Source of the DNA: Sphagnum compactum
Taxonomy: Eukaryota; Bryophyta; Sphagnopsida; Sphagnales
Assembly (NCBI GenBank): GCA_965153455.1
Contig: OZ234500.1
Location: 6,820,001 to 6,884,000 of the forward strand
Direction of reading: 5' to 3'
DNA: 64,000 nucleotides
Below are positions 63,730 to 64,000 of this stretch, piece after piece. The stretch's first letter is position 1. Each line of letters starts with the position of its first letter. Both the position numbers and the translations under genes were made by a program. The notes under the pieces are model-generated. The model was not told where the DNA came from and did not search any database. It saw only the letters and a program-made list of their open reading frames with translations.

Positions 63730-64000
63730 ATAAGAAAGTAGAATAGGGCCATGGTCCGAAAAATCAATCCACCTAATTAAGTAACATTTGATTGAGGTAC
63801 TAGGGTGCTCTTCCTCACCTTTGGGGTGTAGAATTTGCCTATCCTTGCCACGATTTTAACATTGTCTAATCCTAACATTGTTTAATTTTCTGTTGTCTCA
63901 TGAATAACACAACCGCCCCTTTGAGTCAAATCCATTTTGAACATTAAAATGGGTTTTCAATTGTTCCCAAGCTAAAGCCATTCTACTTGTGAAATCAATC

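Larger units (their letters stand above)
59520..64000 (-). mobile_element. Decayed L1-type LINE, continuing past the window end
   Basis: Read on the minus strand from 64000 down: the end of an endonuclease-like domain (the words RWIDFSDHGPI near 63760); a linker with KFIKNQKVAWGFF and WRSCMAEMAWLRKGN; RT segments EKAPGLDGV (about 62890), FFKLDFSKAYDKVEWEFL (about 62500) and the catalytic AQYADDTNFTIKAP (about 62200); an RT connection region to about 61450; and a zinc-binding RT-associated (zf-RVT) part with RCGEKGG and HRLWDCIHVHRAWEF at 59630-59870, ending near VESIIWKSLLDYSR at 59522. Many stops and frameshifts interrupt it, so it is dead. Two MITEs and a 189-bp tandem duplication sit inside. 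The 5' part lies beyond 64000. Confidence 0.85.

Overview
The window is nuclear DNA of a land plant with a large, AT-rich, transposon-filled genome. The evidence is spliced genes with GT-AG introns, a plant-type TIM13, a secreted xyloglucan-modifying enzyme (XTH), a plant-type zinc-knuckle protein with a probable plastid transit peptide, TTTAGGG telomere-type repeats, a plant L1-type LINE and CACTA-type transposons. I cannot name the species. There is nothing prokaryotic: no operons, CRISPR arrays or phage.

Layout. 1-3.77 kb: no recognised gene; one exact 120-bp tandem duplication. 3.77-6.89 kb (-): an eight-exon gene of 395 codons that reads through every junction. It encodes a DnaJ-like four-CxxC cysteine-rich domain followed by three CCHC zinc knuckles, and one of its introns appears to be GC-AG. 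9.13-9.94 kb (+): two-exon TIM13 (89 aa), divergent from the first gene, with a 19-bp GGGTTTG tandem repeat upstream. 12.7-16.95 kb: a long composite of low-complexity and degenerate repeats with a strand switch. 21.3-23.6 kb: a less AT-rich, gene-like island in which a three-exon, 114-aa helix-loop-helix-like model can be drawn; it is uncertain. 26.91-28.12 kb: a non-autonomous CACTA element with TIRs and a TAA target duplication, filled with a GTAGGTAGG minisatellite. 32.5-35.03 kb (-): four-exon XTH (305 aa), whose last intron carries a 4 x 56-bp tandem repeat and two hairpins. 35.1-59.5 kb: mostly decayed repeats, including GGTTCC-rich hAT-like pieces, MITEs and foldbacks. 59.5-64 kb (-): a decayed LINE that runs off the window, broken by two copies of one short CACTA-like MITE and by a 189-bp tandem duplication.

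The three secure genes do not form a pathway. They are a probable plastid zinc-binding protein, a mitochondrial intermembrane-space chaperone and a cell-wall enzyme. The most distinctive material is in the repeats: a set of elements that pair GTAGGTAGG/CCTACC tracts with an antisense tRNA-like module, several very short perfect or near-perfect palindromes, and a telomere-motif palindrome. I found no convincing new gene system. The best candidate for an undescribed gene is the small HLH-like model near 22.2-22.8 kb.
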